From Jacaranda mimosifolia (lineage: Eukaryota; Streptophyta; Magnoliopsida; Lamiales; Bignoniaceae), in the NCBI GenBank assembly GCA_018894105.1, contig CM032123.1:25893744-25957743 (forward strand): a stretch of 64,000 nucleotides of DNA, written 5' to 3'. Of the stretch, positions 44,594-56,279 are shown piece by piece. The notes beneath the pieces are model-generated. The model was given only the letters and a program-made list of their open reading frames with translations. It made no database searches and was not told where the DNA came from. Position numbers and translations under genes: made by a program. The stretch's first letter is position 1. Each line of letters starts with the position of its first letter.

Positions 44594-47500
44594 TGTAACA
44601 CTCCTAAAATTCAGAATTTTGGAAAGTAAGAATTTGAAAATTCAAGAATTTTGATTGGTCTGATTTTAGGGCTCGAATTAAATAAAAAAGACTTAATTGC
44701 AAAATATTTTAAATTTTTGGGGTCAAAATGAAATTAGGCAAGATTTAATTGAATCACATTTTAGAATCTTGGGGGTTGCATGGTATTTATTTTAGGTCAA
44801 AGGGTCTAATCTTACGCACTAAGATTTTCTGGGGGCCTAATTGAAGGAAGACTGAATTTGGTGGACTCAATTGAAATATAATGGAATCTTTTGGGGCTAA
44901 TTCGTGTTTTAGCAAAAGTTGACTTTATAAAAATTGAAAATTTCATTTGGAGCCCTATTTTCTTCATTCTTCTTCCCTGCAACCTCAATCCCCCTTCTCC
45001 GACAATCTCCTCCAACGATGGGTTTTTCCCTAAACTAACCATATCAACCTTTTCCTCTCCTCATGGTGAGCACGCCGGTACCACATGCACACACCAACAC
45101 CGGCGGACGACGGAGAAGCAAAGGATCAAAAGTTGACCACGGCGGAGGTGGCATACTGCTTCATTCCGGTGACCTTTTGCAGCAGACCCAGGTACCATTT
45201 TGATGGGCTCAACTTGAGGATCATGCTGGTAGCTTCACCTTTTCAAACGGACTATTGTGGATGGAAGAATTAAAGAAAAACCGCAGCAATGAAGCTTGGT
45301 AGTACTGAGCGTTTGGAGGAGAAATTGAACGCTTTCCCCATGGCTTTGATAAAATTGATTAGGGATTTAGAATTGTTGAGCTGAGACGCAGCTCTGGTTT
45401 TCGGCGGCGACGGCGCTCCGGCGACCCCCAAATAGTATTTTCATCTTGTCGCGGTGCTCTTGGTTTGTGATTTTGAGGCCTCGATAAGCAATTTGGGTAT
45501 TAGGGAGTGTGAAGATTAAGCTTTAATTGGTTGTACCTTGTTATATGTATTATCCATATGTTGTACTTCCCTAATTTAGCTTGTACTTATGCAGTAAGAA
45601 TTATGGTATATAGATATATATAAATATAGTTCCCATGCAAGGAGGCATATAAGTCAGTGAACTTGGATATTGTCATGATATGATAATTTGGGATTAATTG
45701 AGTTAACTAAAAGATTTGATCTTTAACTTGTGGATTTATGGATTTGGAACCAAGTGATAGTAATTGGGCCATTATTGTGAAATTTGGATAATATGATGAG
45801 AATGACTTTGTAATTAAGTAGTTATTTCTTAGTCATTAGATTTAATATGAAACCGAGACTAATGTGGGAATAGTCAGTCTTATTGGTCATTATTGGGTCG
45901 ATAGCGCCATTTAAGTTTTAAACTATCATGTTAATATGGTTATTTAGTGAATTTGGATTAATGATAAGCATGATAGTGATGCTGGGAGTCAAATATGGAT
46001 TTTGACTGTAATTATACTGTTTTGGTTAGGTGAAGTAGAGTTTGGACCCGAGGACCAGTAGACGGCATATTGTGGTAGCTTTCTCTAAGACTACAAGAGG
46101 TGAGGGTCTACCAATTTGGTACTTTGTTTCACTTTTCGGTATTTGTCATAACCCCTATGAGGGTTCCTATTTCTGAACTGACTGTACTGTTATTGAAATC
46201 CGTGATTCGTTAAGATCTCTTTAATATTCTGTTATCTGATTCGGACACCCCTATGAGGGTTATTTCTATTATGATTCTATTTCCTGTTTGTTCTGCGCCC
46301 AAAACATTTATCTGATATATGTTATCTGATCGTTTTGTTATCCGTCCTGTTATCTGTACTGTTTTGATATCTATACTATCTAGTACTGTTACTGTTTGCC
46401 CTGTCAGCATTATTATTACCTCGTATTAGCAATGCACTAGGACTTACCCCCTAGGTATCTGTGTCAACTGTAATTGGTACTTATAGTTGTTTGTAAGTCT
46501 GATACGTTAGGGCTATTCTCTGAGTACTATTCTGTAAGTATGAGACGTCAAGGGCCATTCCTTGAGTATTCTGTTCTATGTATGCTAAGGGCTATTCCCT
46601 GGGTATTCAGTTTGTCAGCCATATGCTAGGGCTATTCCTAAGCACGGGTGATGTGTCAGGGTTATTCTTGGTCATCTTCCGTCCGTCTTTTAGCCATATG
46701 CTAGGGCTATTCCTAGGTATGGGCGATGTGTCAGGGCTACTCCTGAGCATCAGTGATGTGCTAGGGCTATTCCTAGGCATCTACCATCTGTTTGTTTGCG
46801 ATGTATCAGGGCTATTCCTGGACATCTACAATCTGTTTGTTTGTGATGTGCTAGGGTTGTTCCTAGGCATCTACCATCTGTTTGTCTGTGATGTGCTAGG
46901 GCTATTCCTGGACATCTACCATCTTTTTGTCTGTGATGTGCTAGGGCTACTCCTGGGCATCTATCGTCTGTTTGTATGTGATGTGCTAGGGCTACTCCTC
47001 GGCATCTATCGTCTGCCGGTGACTGTTGTGTACCAAGCTATCACGCTTGGATAAGATTGACTAAAATGTAAATATTTTTCGGGACTGTTCTGTCCGACTG
47101 TAATCTGACTGACTGACTGTAATCTGTTTGTTAGACTGTTCCTGACTATTTGAACGTATCCTGCAATATTTCTGTTAAGTGTTGATTGATGATTTGTTAA
47201 GTCGAATTCTTCCTCGACAGATCCCCATTATTTGCGTTACAATTATCCCTTATAAGTTCTTTAGACTTACTGCCCCGTTTATCTTGATTTTCTCAGACAG
47301 GTATAAGTGAAGAATATGAGGTTCCAACTTGGAGTGAAGAAATACCTTTTGTAATAGAATGGGTGCTCAGATGTTCAATTGAGTTCACTTGAATGCTGTA
47401 ATTGGAATTAGTGACATTATGTATGTTAGGATTGATGTCGATGACTGAAGCATGTATATGTTTTGTTAGATGTAAGAAGTTGAATGCTGACTTATTTAAT

Positions 47501-47665
47501 ATTTTGAAGAGTTTGTAAGTTTGAAATCCGCTACTATATGTCTTTGATAAGTTTTGAAAATTTTTCTGATGGGCTTATTGACTGTATGGCTTATTCCTAG
47601 GTTTGAATTAAGATTAAACTAAGTGGCGCCTCAACTTAGGTGCTATCTCGAGTGGGGGCACTACA
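44594..47665. mobile_element. Solo LTR, 3,072 bp, Ty3/gypsy (Tekay/Del-like)
   Basis: It starts TGTAACACTCCTAAAATTC and ends GGGGGCACTACA, with a perfect 5-bp target duplication ATGTT at 44589-44593 and 47666-47670. The start TGTAACAC and the long, partly GC-rich body recall chromovirus LTRs of the Tekay/Del group. A TATA-like box (tttataaaaattg, near 44925) precedes a CT-rich stretch. There is no primer site, interior or second LTR next to it, so the element was reduced by LTR-LTR recombination. The 45-bp array at 46756-47025 lies inside it. The last 400 bp resemble 60600-60975. Confidence 0.9.
46600..47030. repeat. Exact 45-bp minisatellite inside the solo LTR
   Basis: The core (c/t)(t/c)agggctattcct recurs at 46761, 46806, 46851, 46896, 46941 and 46986, exactly 45 bp apart, with older irregular copies from about 46480 to 46731. 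Because 45 is a multiple of three, the array sustains a 158-codon frame (46578-47054) of repeated DVLGLFLGIYHLFVC. That frame is an artefact of the repeat. Confidence 0.9.
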
Positions 47666-47670
47666 ATGTT

Positions 47671-50295
47671 ATTATTACATTTAGTGTCTTTTTATTAAGG
47701 GAAAAAGAGTTAGAGTTTCAGAGAATAAATTGCTGGGTAATTTAGTAAATTATTAGTAAAGTATTCTGTCAATAGTGTTATTAGAGTGGAATTAGTAAAT
47801 ACTTATGAAAGGCTCAAATTTAAAGATTATTTTTTAATGGTTGAGATATTTTGTTCTAATGTCAAGCCACAACAAGCATCATGGATCATAGACAACCCTG
47901 TAAACTAATCTAAAAGCCCCGAAAAGATCTATTATTGAATCCATTATGAAGTCACATTCAACTACTAATAAATATATTTACATTAAGGAAGATCCAACCT
48001 AGAATAATCCCAGGCCTACCTTGAGAACCGTGGTTTGAAGCAACATATGAATTTATTATCCAATGACACTATCTAGGTTTGAAACCACAATATCAAATTC
48101 ATCTTTTTTCTTTCTTTTGCTTTGATGAAAATAATAAAGATTATCATAATATTACCCAAGTTGAAGTCATGGTAGGACATTATCCTCAAAATTATTTTAA
48201 ACTTGTTTTGTTTTTTTCTTGGTTCTCTTGGCATGCGATCAGATTTTTAGTCCTTTCTATTGAGAAAAAATAAAATTGCTAGGTTGTATATCAACAGTTT
48301 AGATAAACCAGCTTTACTTTATTTTTTGTTCTTTTGGAATGAGTCAGATAGGAGTCCTACTTTTATCTTTTGCTACTACATATTTTTAGTCCCAGGGCTT
48401 GTTCTTTTGATTTTTACCAAAATATTTTTCAACTCCAAAAATAATTTCAAAATGTATACACATTCTCCAATCTTTCTCCCAAAATTCAAAATTTTACTAC
48501 TAAAAAAAACCCTTACAAAACAATTCCAAAACACCCTAATCCCTACTTGGACCCTACCCTGACACCTTCCCTATTCTTGTCTCCCTCTTCTTTCATCTCT
48601 CCCTCACTCTCTGTCTTTTCTCTCCCTCATTGCATCTGTTTCCTATTCTTTCTCTTTCTCTCTATTTTTTTTGTAACAAAGTGCTTCTACTTCACTATCG
48701 TCTTTGTAGCTGACTATTCTCCTCCTTTATCCATCATTTGATAAGCATTTTTCCAGGTATTGGTGATGGGTTTACTTGAAATAGTGTGGGTCTTCAATTT
48801 TGTCAAAATTTGTTCTAGGGTTTTTGAAAAAAAGGGAACTAGATCTAGGTTGGTTGTTCATTTTATGTGCTCCTTTTATGATTAAGTTTATAGGTTCAAG
48901 CGAAATGTTGGTTTAAATGCTTCTTCATCTTTATCTAACAATATTCCCTACCCAGTTCCTTTTTTAATGTCTAATCTTCATTGATGTGGGTTTTTCCTGT
49001 AGGGGGGGGGGCAAAAAGCCTGGTGTATAACGGCCACTATGTAAATTTTTTGAATTTCATTCATAAGGTTTTAAGCTTATGTTCTAGGACATGAGTACAT
49101 GCTATTTTGACCTTTTTGCTTTATGTAATTTTGAGGTTTGAAAGTTGTTTGATGGGTCTTGTCATTTCTAATGTTCACCCATATGCCTATCCTTTGTTAG
49201 GATTTTTTTATTTTGAAAATTATTTATGCATACTCGAATTTGGTTTTTGTTGATTTAGGTTGCTTATTATTTATCAATTGTTATTTGGATTAGTGGTGTA
49301 TGGTCTGGTTTTGATGTTAATTTATTGGTATATTTGAAGATCAGTGACATGCATATAAGATAATATATATTTGATCCATTGCTGAACAATTATGCGGCTT
49401 GTTTGTTGTATTTGGTACTAATCTATTTTTTTTAGATGGCCTTACTATTACTGTGTGATGATGTTTGGTCTTTGTTCTTCTAGTTGACACTTTTTTTACA
49501 TGGTCTTTACTTATTGATCCCTATACATGGCCACGTGTTATTATTTTCTTTAAATAAGGCTGACAAATTGAGCATGCTATATCACATCCAATCTATATGT
49601 GGAATAGAAATTGCATTATTTGTGGTTGTATCTCCTTTGGCCCTTTAAGCAAATTTACACTATATATGCATCCACTTTATCATTTCCAAACTCATATTCT
49701 TACCATTGCACACAACAGGCTACACAATCACTATGAACTCTTGCACTACACACACTTGCACAATGACAGGCTTTACATCCTCTAGTTGTGGTGACAATTT
49801 GGGAAACTACAAATGTGTAGAGCTTGATCCTAAAAGGGGAAATTTGAAAGATTATCTTCTATTTTTAGTTGTACTGTGAGTGTTTACCTTGTTCCTTTGC
49901 TGGAGTTTGCATTTTTATGTTGTAAATTATGACTTTGTTGCACTTTGTATTAATGTGTGATTGAATTTTGCTGAGTGCTTAATATGAGTTATCTAGTAAC
50001 TACTTGAGTAAAGAATTTGGTAGTTTGAATGATGTTTGACTACACTTTGCTTATTGTATATGTTGTATTATATTATTTGTTCTGATTCCAATTTTTTTTC
50101 TGTTTTTTTGGTTGGTAACTTACTTTATGAGATTTGATACATGCCAACTATTGATACAAAGTCATTATATGCTTGGGGTTTCTCCACCACTTGAGTGGAG
50201 AAGTAAGTATACCTCCATGTTGACCATTACATGATGTTGATGAAGACCAGCGGTTGGTCTTCATTTTTTCATTCATAAGCTGTGTGCTATAATGC
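47671..50295. other. Intergenic DNA, no gene recognised
   Basis: A CT-rich leader-like stretch (48560-48680), followed by a possible splice donor (ccaggtattg, near 48755), suggests a dead element or gene start, but no domain follows. A G run lies at 49003-49012. The short ORFs lack family features. Confidence 0.35.
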
Positions 50296-51139
50296 ACGGA
50301 TATGTCAAAAAATCACTTCGTGTAGTGTCCGACATGTGTCGAACACAGACACGGCCCCAACACGGAAAATAAGTGTCCAAAAGTTAAAATAACAAAGATA
50401 AAATCTGACACGGTGTCGGACATGGCAGGGGTTTTTTTTTTAAAAAAAAAAATTTACAAAATTTGAAGGCTAATAAATAATATAAAAACTTTTTAAATGA
50501 CAAACAAAGTTAGTAAAAAACCTCACTATGATTAAAATATCCTAATAAATTTAGATGATTAGACACATCACGAAAAAAAATTATAAAAAATAGTAAGTGA
50601 TCATAGAAAACTTGGCAGTTGTCACTAATTATATATACATATATATAAGTAACAATTTTTTTTATCACCAATAATAATTTTTACACGTTTAATAGTGGAA
50701 AAAATTGTATTTAAGTTATCGCCATTGATAATTGATGGCAAATCTTTAATGATAAACACAAATCTTTTCAAATGTTATTAGTTATAATTTTTACATTATC
50801 ACATATTTTTTTTATGATTAATGTTACATTTTTTTGTATTGAAAATTTTGTTATATAATTTACATGAAGTCTAATACTTATTCCTATTTAGGGGATGCAT
50901 GATTTATTATAATTTAAAATATACTTATTTAATGTTCAGTGTTGATTTTTTTCACTTCACTTTGATATATATTTTATATTACATATATTAATATGACTAA
51001 TAAATACATATATATTTAATTATATATATTATGATAACCATGTTGGTGCCGTGTCGTGTCCTAAAATTTTAAAATTTAATGTGTTGTTGTGTTCGTGTCG
51101 TATCGTGTCCGTGTTGCCGTGTCCGTATCCTTACCTCAT
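50296..51139. mobile_element. Inverted-repeat element rich in ACACGG/CCGTGT
   Basis: The left part carries cggatatgt, cagacacggcccc, aacacgg and gacacggtgtcgg. The right part carries the inverted set: gtgccgtgtcgtgtcc, gtgtccgtgttgccgtgtccgtatcc. The interior is AT-rich and non-coding. The layout (outer palindromic CG-bearing arms, AT core) is that of a MITE or short hAT derivative. Edges and target duplication were not resolved. Confidence 0.5.
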
Positions 51140-52261
51140 AGTTTGTGTGTCACTTGTTTCTATGTGACACAACAGTAGCTGCAAGGAGATAGCCATTGTT
51201 GGTTGTATAACTGCAAGCATGTGTGCTTGCTACATTGAGAGTCATGCATTTTAGGGCCTGAGGTATTAGTCTATTTTGTTATAACTCCATATATGGTCTT
51301 TGTTGAGTCCATAACTGGGTAACATAGTGAGGTCTATAGCCTGCATTCTTAGCACTTCAATGGAAGTGTTTTTTGTTATCGAAATGGTGATCTGTTTTCA
51401 CGTAGCTTTGCTTTGTAGAGGCTAATTAGGTATAGTTTTGCTTGTTATTAGTACCTTTAATGGTGTTCGAGGGAATTGTTTGCCATTTTTTAATATTCTG
51501 GGAACTATTTGCTATTTCTTCAAATTTTGGAATGTGTTCGTCGGTTGTAGGGCATCATGGGTATCTTTCATGTTTTTTTAACTAGTTTATTTAGGTCTAC
51601 ATGAATTTAGAACTATCTCAAACCATTTCTAAAGTGTTTGATGTATCTATGGAGTGATAACACACATTAAATTAGGGTGGGAGTGCAGAACAAGGGAAAT
51701 GGCTTCATATGTCATTATCCCAACCAAACCATCCAACATTTTGATGTGGCAACCATCGATATATTCTCTTTTGGTAGCAGACAATGCCTATGGTAGCCGA
51801 GTGTACCATTTTGTAGACTCTCTGGAAGCTTTGTCTATATTTATAGTTAGGATTATTTTTCTTTGAATTATGTGTAAACCGTCTTATTTAAGTGTATAAA
51901 CTGTCATGATTTTTCTTGATATGGTGTTGTTATTCCCAATTTTAAGTTTGATTTGGAAGTGATATTATGGATATTTGATATTATTCAAACTTTTACACAT
52001 TTTGCAATCCCAACTTGTATTAATCTTATGTTGCAATTATTTTACTTAAATAAATTTCCTTTCAATATCCCTTTTAATGTGATTGAAAATAATTTTTTAA
52101 ATAATATTTTATGTATGAATTTAATCCTGGCTCTTGTTAACTGAGATATGAAACAAAGTATGAAGACAATTGTAACAATTAAAAATAGTTTTGTATCGAA
52201 AATATTTAGTACCAATATTATACAAAATTACTTTTCATTTCAAGAAAAAAAAATTAAATTT
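51140..52261. other. Unassigned intergenic DNA
   Basis: An open stretch near 51654-51866 shows no family likeness. Nothing else recognised. Confidence 0.3.
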
Positions 52262-52880
52262 AATTTGGAGATAATTTCAAATAATGATTTTGTAAGTAAA
52301 TTCTTGAATTTATGTTGATTTGAGGAAAGTGTAATTAAACCTTTTTAAAATAACTTCATTCAAGTTTAGCATGTGAGGTGAAAATTGTTTTGAAAAATTA
52401 CCACAAATAAATTTGGAGATAATGTCAAATAATGATCTTGTAAGTAAATTCTTGAATTTGTGTTGATTTGGGAAAAGTGCAATAAAAGTGTAATTAAACC
52501 TTTTTAAATGAACTTAAATCAAGGTTTAACAAGTGAGATAAAAATTATTTTGAAAAATTGCCACAAATAAATTTGGAGATCCTAATTAATAAAATCATTT
52601 TACAGTAAGTTCCTGAATATGTGTTTATTTGGAAAAAGTATAAGCAAACCTTTTTAAAGTAACTTTATTCAAAGTTTAGAATGTGAGGTAAAAACTGTGT
52701 TTTGGAAAATTGCCATGAATAAATTTGAAGATCATATCAAATAATGATTTAAGAAGTAAATTCTTAATTTTGTGCTTATTTGGAAATAGTGTAATTAAAC
52801 CTTTTTAAAATAACTTAATATAAGATTTAGTATGTGAGGTAAAAAATTTCCATTTAAAAAGTTGCCACAAATAAATTTAT
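52262..52880. repeat. Four-unit ~152-bp tandem array
   Basis: The word aatttggagat (or aatttgaagat) recurs at 52262, 52410, 52570 and 52722, and a partial copy starts near 52872, giving periods of 148-160 bp. Each unit also holds taagtaaattcttgaat, taaacctttttaaa and gccacaaataaa. Divergence is moderate. The unit does not encode a shared frame. Confidence 0.85.
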
Positions 52881-53739
52881 CTTGAGTTACACTAATATGG
52901 TTGGTATATATATTTTTTTAACTTAAAAATAAAGGAATTAGTATGAAATGAAAGTAGTTTAGAAAGATAGATATATTCATCTTGAATTCTCTTATTTTAG
53001 TAACATTAATAATAGTCTCACTATAAGAATATTAATTTTTCGTTTCAAAAATATGACATGGAACTTAGATGGATCCAAACGAAAAGGAGCCTTTTAACCT
53101 TTCCATGCGCAAGCATCCAAGGGCAAGTAGCACACATTTGCCTCTTGAAAATGAGATAGCTTTCATTGAGCTATCCTATGAAGAGTTCGTTAATGATTAG
53201 CTATTGACAACTACCTTCTTGACCTTCACTTAGGGAAGAATTTGCTACAAATTACATGCACATACTCATAGTCGATTTATTTATATGATTCAGCAGTGTA
53301 ACACTAAGTGGAATTGATTTTGGATGGCATGGCATTTATTCCATCAACCAATTACTAAGGAGACATGTTTCTGTTAGGATTATGATAGAAACACTTAATA
53401 GGATCCCCCTCTCTAATTTAGCATTAGATGGCGGTAATTTCTATTGTGATTCCTTTCATTGTTTTATCACTTAGCCATCTTTTTAACTTACTCCCCCAAT
53501 ATTCTCAAATTGCTTTTCATATAACAGGAGAATCCAAATCATGTACACATCATCAAGCATGTCCTACCATGTTATATTACTATACAGATATGTTCCAAGG
53601 TTCCATGGTAATGGGTTCACGATCTTGATCTTCTTCATAATCAGTTGATCCTTCCGATAAGGATAGGGTTTCTAGCATCAATATGAATTATGGAGAGGTA
53701 GTCATTCTAGACTTTCGAGAAGTCATGATGATGACTTGA
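52881..53739. other. Region upstream of the Harbinger remnants
   Basis: A short plus-strand frame from ATG 53069 (MDPNEKEPFNLSMRKH..., 43 codons to a TAG) may be the start of the ORF1-type protein of the element, but I do not recognise it. The rest is broken. Confidence 0.3.
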
Positions 53740-54050
53740 TAGACACGGTCGGCACCTCCAAAGGTTCTTCATGTAGAAAGAAAGTGATGCTACAGATAGA
53801 GAAGAAAACCCGTCTGATTGAGGCACTTGACAAATTGGAGACACGATGGACGATAAGTCCAACATGGTGGGGGCTAATGCTGAGAAGTCAATAGAGATAT
53901 GCATTGAATCACTTCAATCAATAAAAGGGCTCTCGATAGCCTTTTTGAGAGAGCTATTAATGCATTGAAGAGTGGCACTATGTGTTCGTTCTTCACTCAG
54001 CTTGACGATCATGAGAAGAGAATTTAGGTTGAGTCCTTAGAGTATATGTG
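53740..54050 (+). pseudogene. PIF/Harbinger ORF1 (Myb/SANT-like protein), C-terminal part
   Basis: Plus-strand fragments joined by frameshifts read CRKKVMLQIEKKTRLIEALDK, then ESLQSIKGL, then ALKSGTMCSFFTQLDDHEKRI and VESLEYM. The ending (two short helices, then an F..L.DHEKR..VESL pattern) is that of the Myb/SANT-like ORF1 proteins that accompany PIF/Harbinger transposases and are needed for their nuclear import and transposition. At least three frame changes and a stop break it. It lies on the same strand about 450 bases upstream of the transposase remnant. The N-terminal Myb/SANT domain is not recognisable. Confidence 0.55.
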
Positions 54051-54499
54051 ACCGTCGTCCTATGTATGCCCATGTGTAATACACCTTTGCTAGCCTTCTG
54101 TCGTTGCTTATGAACGTTTATGTGATTTGTGTTAGCTTTTTTTAATTTATGCACTTTATTATGCTATATTAGATATTATCTGTTATGCCTATGATAAATT
54201 TGCTTATGAATTCTAGTATTCTAAGATCTTCTCTCCTTCTTAGTATGTCCTTCTTTACTCTTTATGTTTCCATATATGTCTTTTTTACTATTTTTGAACA
54301 GTTATGGTCAACAATTTATATGTTGATTTGAAATAGTATGGCGAGTGCCTCAAGTTTAATGAAACCTCCTCTAGAAAGGTGAAGGTGATGGTGATAGTAG
54401 TCCGGGCACCTCAAGAAATGACATTTCAAATGGAGTGGAAGCGTTATTTTTCATCACGAAGAATATCGCATCGAACATGGCACCATAAATGAGTGATAT

Positions 54500-55480
54500 T
54501 TAATGCTCACTCATAAAGGTTTTATGATAACATTCACATGACCGAACCCGCATTTGAAGTCTGGTTGACTTAGTGAGGTCTTGTGGCCTAGTAACACAGA
54601 GTTTTAAATCACAAGTATCTGTCGTTGACGAGGTGGCCATGTTTATGCAAACAATAGGGATGCACCAAAGACAACATAATACCATGGAGTGGTTCCAACA
54701 TTCTCTGTTGATAGTGAATCACCACATAAGAAGGGTTTTACGTGCTTTGGTTGCTTGATGCTTCAGATTATATCTCTACCATGATTTGATGAACTTCCTC
54801 CTTAGATCTAGTTGAATCCTAATTTTTATCCTTATTTTGAGGTTCTAGTAATTCTGAAGAATACTCGTCCTTTAGATTGATAAAAACTATTGTCACGATA
54901 GATGGCACTCTAATCAATGCATGGGGTCCTCATAGTCGCCAAAATACATATATGTCATGCAAGGGATATACCTGTCTGAACGTTCTTGCTATATGCGATT
55001 TTGATCTTATGTTCACGTATGTGAATAAATCATAGGTGTTGCTTACGGCGATTCAAAATAACCCATGGTTCTCGTTTCCTCCACCAAGTTACCTATTATA
55101 ATATAATTGCCAATATTGTATCATTTGATTATGAGTAGCATCTACTTTGGCAATGACCTTTTAATTGTGTCATTTTCGCCACCCTAGGAAAGTAATACCT
55201 TGTGGATGTCGGCTTTACAAACTACATGTATTTTCTTGCACCATACAGACAGTCGCGCTACAATTTAGAAGAGTTCAAAAGTTCTATTATATATAACAGT
55301 CCTATAGAGATATTCAATCATGCACATTTAAGATTAAGGAACTACATAGAGTGTTCGTTAGAGGTTCTAAAAAAGAGTTCTCCTATTTTAGCTTGGGGTA
55401 TGCCTAACTACTTCCTCAATCATCAAAGGGACTTAGTCATTTCCTGTTGTATTTTTACACAATTTTATTTGGAAGTTTAA
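54500..55480 (+). pseudogene. PIF/Harbinger DDE transposase (pseudogene)
   Basis: Reading the plus strand in several frames gives the full order of a HARBI1-type nuclease. First comes the N-terminal helical part (HMTEPAFEVWL, then VDEVAMFMQTIGMHQRQHNT, FQHS, HHIRRVLRALV). Next is the first catalytic Asp in TIVTIDGTLINAWGP (about 54886-54930), followed by YMSCKGYTCLNVLAICDFD. The second Asp is in YLVDVGFTNYMYFLAPYR (near 55200) and the Glu is in RNYIECSLEVLKK (near 55350). It ends QFYLEV at 55480. All three acidic positions are kept, but several frameshifts and stops are present. The protein would cut element ends at TWA targets. The element's own inverted repeats were not found. Confidence 0.8.
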
Positions 55481-56279
55481 TATTAGATGAAAAAACTTTT
55501 AACGAGCTGTTGACTAAGGAAAAGACAGATTGGCATACCTTCTACCATAGGGGTCAACCAAATTAAGAACAGACCAATGCATAGTTTGTCTTTTAAGGAT
55601 GAGATAGCGATGCAAATGTGGAACGACAACATGAATTGAACAATCACAGGCTATATTAAATTGTGACATGAATGAAGTGTGTAAAAGTAAGAGTATTTAG
55701 GTATTAAATAACCTATCTTTTGTACAGTTCTCTACTTATGATGGGTTTGTTGTATTACTCATTTATGTATTTTGGGGGATGTATTTTTGTTATGTTGTAT
55801 TGGATGAACTATTGTACGTTTATGATTACGTGTTTGGAATTTTTTCCATTTATCATAATAACCATCCGTATATTTTATATAGCTTATTTGACTTATATCT
55901 ACGACAATGGGTACACACAACCCTCCTTTATGTGCTTGTAGGGTAGGACTGATGAGGGTATATATGGCCAAGACACCCGCAATTATGGTCAATTTTCTAT
56001 AGATGTCCTATGGGGATCATGCATGTTTTTTCATATGGGTGGACTCATGGACCTCGAGTGGTCAATCTTGCAGATAGTACAGATAGTGTAGTAGCACTAC
56101 ATTTACTGGAACATAGTATCATTCAAATGTAGCTATGCCCGACCTTCATCAGTGGGGGCATCTATGTAGAGTGACTTGCACTGACAACGCAATGGTGATA
56201 CCCACTCGGAGCAATCGTATGCTATATTTTCTAGCTTCATCAGATCATTACTAATTCTTCCATTATATGGATGTATTAT
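55481..56279. other. Spacer before the LTR element
   Basis: Broken sequence with no clear domain. It may be the tail of the Harbinger element. The last five bases before the LTR (56275-56279, attat) would be one half of its target duplication. Confidence 0.3.

Noticed and set aside
46578..47054. 158-codon plus-strand frame that looks like a repeat-containing membrane protein
   Set aside because: It is produced by the exact 45-bp minisatellite inside a solo LTR. The hydrophobic repeats follow from the DNA repeat and there is no gene context.
48547..48741. 64-codon plus-strand frame, Ser/Phe-rich
   Set aside because: It is a translation of a CT-rich leader-like stretch. There is no continuation or family likeness.
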